This document shows positions 60,202 to 64,000 of a stretch of DNA of 64,000 bases, in pieces; within the stretch, counting starts at the first letter, position 1, and the number at the start of each line of letters is the position of its first letter. Below the pieces are notes generated by a model, which saw only the letters and a list, made by a program, of their open reading frames with translations, was not told the origin of the DNA and searched no databases. Source of the DNA: Aporrectodea caliginosa. Taxonomy: Eukaryota > Annelida > Clitellata > Crassiclitellata > Lumbricidae. The position numbers and the translations under genes were made by a program. The stretch spans positions 1,194,001-1,258,000 of the forward strand of contig JACEVL010000100.1 of assembly GCA_020284085.1 (NCBI GenBank). The letters are read 5' to 3'.

Positions 60202-60861
60202 GTGAGTATCACTTATAACTGTCACTTGTGTTTATATGATAAAATGGTGTCACATGAGTCGATTTCACTCAAAACTTGTAACTTGTTGATTTCTTGTAAT
60301 TGATCCAAGCTTTTCTTGCTCGCAAACTTGATCGTCACAGGTGTTGTTGCTGTTGGTACATACTACCGGTGGCTTCTGTGACTGACACTTTAAGTTGTTT
60401 AAGAGGATTCATTGATCGATCGTAGGTAATCTGGCAATGGTCTCGCATCTGAATTTTGGGGAGTTGGACCCAAACTGGTTGGTAAACTTTAGAAGGTGAA
60501 TAATATAAGAAAAACTGAGAAACTGAAACTAATCATCGAGAAAATGAGTAAAATTTCTGCTTAATAAGCCACAGCACTGTCAAATTTGACATGTTTAGGA
60601 CTTGTAAGCTCCCTTAAAAATTCTGCCAGTACTCAAGTGTGTGTATGTTTGGCCATTTATTTAGGACCTTAGGGCTTCACTTGGCCCTAGTACCCTTTGT
60701 AAGGATCTGCCGTTGCTCCACCTCTTCTCTTTGGTTTGTTACTGGAGTTCTTATCTTATCAATGAAGTGGTTCCCAGGTTTCTGCAGTTGTAATCATGTA
60801 ATTACAGGAACTGTGCAAACACACAGTCATGTGTGCAATGCTGCAAACTCCCACCGCACGA

Positions 60862-60925
60862 GATATATATATATATATGCATAAATATATTATATTTATA
60901 TGTATGTGTATGTATATATATATAT
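60862..60925. repeat. (TA)n-rich microsatellite
   Basis: Short ATATAT runs with GTATGT interruptions. Open frames reading IYIYIY are artefacts. Confidence 0.85.
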
Positions 60926-61482
60926 GTATAGTCTGTTTGGTAGTGCTCTTTGCCTGTTTGCCCAACAGTTCTGGATTTGAGCCTTTTTACTGGACGCTTT
61001 GTAGCAACCCTGGGCGGGTTGTTCATTCACTTGACCAGGCAGTCGAATCTGGTAGAGGTCGGACTAAGTGGGGAAGTAAACTTCCCAGTTCTTTCAAAAT
61101 AACTCGTTGGTTGGATTCTGTGTGTGTGTGCAGAGATTGCCAGTGGTGACTCCTCTATAGTTATCTCGGGACTGTTTGTTTATTGATTAATATGTGTTCT
61201 TGATGACTTTAATGCCATTAATACGTTGGCACAGGCAGCACTTTTGTGAGGTACTCAAAATGATTCTATAGTAAGTGTCCACGTAGATACATACATGCAT
61301 AATGCAGATACGGTAAACTGCAGGTCCTGTGATGCACAGGCTTCATGTCCAAGAGTTCTCTGATGCGGGTACAAGGGCTGAAGAGCAAAAAATTAGTGCC
61401 TTGTTTATGTTCCACTATTCAGCGTGAGAACTTTGCTTTTCTTATTTACACCACAACATAATCGCACTATCAGCCTCTTATT

Positions 61483-61900
61483 CCAGTGTTTAATCTAGTC
61501 CCCTTGCTGTTGGGGGGGGTCCAGCTTATTATAAAAGTTGACGACCGGGGGGAGGGGGTAGTGACGAGTGTTACCAAGAACAAGAGTTCAAAAATTTTCG
61601 AGGGGGTAGTAACGAGAGAGTTTTCCAAGGATTTTCGAGGGGGGTAGTAACGACAGATTTTCAAGGGGTAATAACAACAGTTTTCCAGCAATATTCGAGG
61701 GGGGTAGTGACAAGACTTTTTCCAAGAAGAATTTTCGAGGGGGGTAGTATCAAGAGTTTTCCAAGACAATATTCTACAAAATTCCATGTCTTTCATTTTT
61801 CTTGAGGCAAAAATTTCATCTCTTTAATTTTTCTGGGGGGGGAACTCGATCCTGGGGGGAGAACTTTACCCCCCCCCAGAGACATCTAGATTAAACACTG
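61483..61900. mobile_element. hAT-like MITE with internal tandem repeats
   Basis: Opens CCAGTGTTTAATCTAG and closes CTAGATTAAACACTG. It is flanked by a perfect 8-bp direct repeat CTCTTATT (61475-61482 and 61901-61908). Inside are about five decayed 35-40 bp units of TTTTCGAGGGGGGTAGTAAC with GAGTTTTCCAAG. 418 bp, non-coding. It lies in intron 2 of the FERM gene. Confidence 0.87.
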
Positions 61901-62457
61901 CTCTTATTCTCCCACTATCGGGACTCAGACCATCTCGTCGCAATCTAGCAACAGAGTGGCTCAAACCCTGACGGATCAGCGGAGCAGGCCTCCCGGCTGT
62001 GACTCGGAAGCTCACTGATTAGACTCTTCCGGACACCTTCTCCATAAATATATATTACATAACTCGCCCGAATCCGGATTTTGATTTCTATACAATATAT
62101 TGGCCAAGGTCATGAATGTACTGTAGTTAAAAAATGTAAAAATTTCCACATTTCTTTATAGCACCCATATGACTTTGATTTGTATAAGATATTTTCGCCA
62201 AGCACACGAATATAATCTAGTTTTAAAATGTACTTGTTGTTTTGTATTGACCATTTGTGGGTATCTTATGTTGTGTAGGGTACCTTATAAACCATATTTT
62301 TTATATAGGGTACCTTATAAACTGTCTTATTTGTATTATATATGGATATATGAGTGCATTGTTGGTATCTGCTCATATGGCAAATTATGCGGATACGGCC
62401 TTATTCTCTGTGTACTGTATATGTATTTGTATTAATAAACATGACTTATTGATTGAC

Positions 62458-62945
62458 TTATGGCCTTGGCGATGCTCCCGCACGCATAAGCCGCTCGTTT
62501 ATGGAAGACCTCCATCCCTCTCTGTTGTATGCCCGGTACGTAGCCTCCTGTACCGACAAGCCCATTTCTCCGCAGTCCTCCTTTATCATATCCATCCATC
62601 GTTTCTTTTGCCTTCCTCTTTTTCTTTTCCCATGCACATATCCGTTGAGAGCTATCTTTGGATATCTGTCATTTTCCATTCTGGTTACGTGTCCAAAGTA
62701 TCGCAGCCGTCTGTTCTGTATCCTGCTGACTATGTCATACTGAATGCTTAATCGTTTGTGTATCTCCCTGTTTCTTATCCTGTCTCTTCTCGTCACTCCC
62801 TCAATCCTTCGCAAGCACGTCATTTCAAAGACCCTTAACCGCTGCTTATGTGTCTCCTTTAGTGTCCAAGTCTCCGAATTGTACAGCAATGCGCTCAGCA
62901 CCAGCGTTTCATATAGCCTGACCTTTGTACCTCTTCTTATTTCTA
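62458..62945 (-). mobile_element. LINE reverse-transcriptase C-terminal fragment
   Basis: An uninterrupted minus-strand frame reads TKVRLYETLVLSALLYNSET, LRVFEMTCLRRIEGVTRRDR and RLRYFGHVTRMENDRYPK. These are the conserved post-catalytic blocks of non-LTR retrotransposon reverse transcriptases (LY..LV.S.LLYG.ETW, E..CLRRI.GI...D, R...GH..RM). About 160 codons are intact, so this copy is young. The catalytic YxDD region lies upstream and is absent, cut off by a (TA)n tract at 62958. Confidence 0.93.
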
Positions 62946-62955
62946 TATTAATAAA

Positions 62956-62974
62956 CATATATATATATGTCTAT

Positions 62975-63013
<39 letters not shown>

Positions 63014-63021
63014 ATATAATG

Positions 63022-63052
<31 letters not shown>
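62956..63052. repeat. (TA)n and (GA)n microsatellite
   Basis: TA runs interrupted by single changes, ending in a GAGAGAGAGAGAGAGA run at about 63034-63050. Confidence 0.95.
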
Positions 63053-63054
63053 TC

Positions 63055-64000
63055 TACAACATTATATCTTGGGCGTAGTTTCCTATGTATATTGCTACAG
63101 AACTTTGACATACTTAATCTATAGAATTCATGTCTTTGATAGAATTCATGTCTTTGGATAGTGAAAACTTGTCTGGCAACAGCAGACCCCGTAAGCAGCC
63201 ATATTGTGTGTCATAGTTTTCCTCTGTGTTGTATGTGTGTGTGTCTACCAGATGTTTATATAGCGCCTTTTGAGTGCCTTTTAGAAGTGCTGGTGCAAGG
63301 CTGTGTAACAGCTATGTCTTAACATTAGCTGAAAATGTTTCTTTTATGCATTAGCGATAACAATTCCGTTTGCGGAAGTAAATGTCTTTCTCATCTTGCT
63401 GCATTTTGTAACCAGCTCGTCTTCTTCCTTCCTTCCCGCTTTCGATCCCTGTCGCATCCTGTCCTCTTCCTTCTCTCCTTCAGTCTCTTGTTCCATCCCT
63501 TTCCCCTCCTGTCTTTCCTCTTATCCGGTGTGTGTTGTTTCTCTATTCTGTCCAATTTGTCTCTTGCTCTTGGGCTGTCCGAAGTCCAGTCGGTCGAGGG
63601 AACTTGGGTAGATAAAGTATTTGGCTGTGTGAGTGATATCTCGTTTCAAGAACCCAACCAACAGAACCTATTCCCGATGATAAGGGCTTTTATTAATCCC
63701 ATTGCCTCGTTAGCCTGGCCTGTTGGCCTCCTCTTGCCAGGCCTCTTTAGCTGGCTTTGCTTGGGATATATCATGGAGATGAGACAACAGTGATATGGTA
63801 GTTTTGACTCAGTTATACATGTATCAAAACTCTTAATAGAGCACCTCTAAGTACCTCTCAAAGTTGGTGCAGTCTATTATTATTATCATCATCGTTGTTG
63901 GCTGGACTTAATTCATGCATATTTGTACTTGCTGTTTTAATAACTTCATTATTCCACCAGAATCAACGGTACACTGCTTGAGTATACGGCAATGGTGACT
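63055..64000. other. FERM gene intron 2, no feature assigned
   Basis: It contains a reversed LINE/SINE-like tail (TTTATATAGCGCCTTTTGAG near 63255) and an ATT/ATC run near 63885. The 152-codon open frame at 63335-63793 has no recognised motif and biased composition. No FERM exon is seen before the window ends. Confidence 0.4.

Noticed and set aside
63335..63793. 152-codon plus-strand frame
   Set aside because: Leu/Ser/Phe-rich, no motif, no splice or conservation evidence, and it lies within an intron of the FERM gene.

Overview
The window is eukaryotic, metazoan nuclear DNA. Coding sequence is carried in short exons with GT/AG borders inside AT-rich introns, and the rest is dense in DNA-transposon relics, SINEs, LINE tails, minisatellites and microsatellites. 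The protein content and repeat style suggest a marine invertebrate. The recurring TAGGCCTA motif and (TGAA)n-tailed SINEs made me think of echinoderms or related deuterostomes, but the species cannot be fixed from this sequence.

Layout. Bases 1-3470 are a polypyrimidine minisatellite. It is a 24-bp array that switches near 2330 to a 27-bp array, and it is cut by the left window edge. Bases 3475-9300 hold no gene: two inverted copies of a hAT-type element (3826-5293 and 5499-6525) are followed by degenerate LINE fragments. Bases 9350-46171 (+) carry what appears to be a complete UBR3 gene (RING-type E3 ubiquitin ligase of the UBR family). I assembled 35 coding exons with consistent phase, giving about 1822 codons with a start and a stop. 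The UBR zinc box lies in exon 2, a split RING-H2 in exons 22-25 and a Cys-rich C-terminal region in exons 33-35. Bases 46172-52653 are intergenic, with microsatellites and a nested stack of transposons. At 52654 (+) a second gene starts, a FERM-domain protein of the EPB41L5/EPB41L4B (Yurt) type. Only its first two coding exons (52654-52809 and 60097-60201) lie in the window, and it runs off the right edge.

The two genes are in the same orientation, about 6.5 kb apart, and I see no evidence that they act together. UBR3 would act in cytoplasmic ubiquitin transfer. The FERM protein would act at the membrane-cytoskeleton interface.

The most notable non-genic content is transposon archaeology. 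At least six elements have 8-bp target-site duplications that can be read directly (five exact, one differing at one base). One triple nest in UBR3 intron 32 ends only 15 bp before exon 33. One hAT-like relic encodes a CGGBP1-like zinc finger. A tRNA-derived SINE shares its 3' tail with a LINE copy found in the same window.
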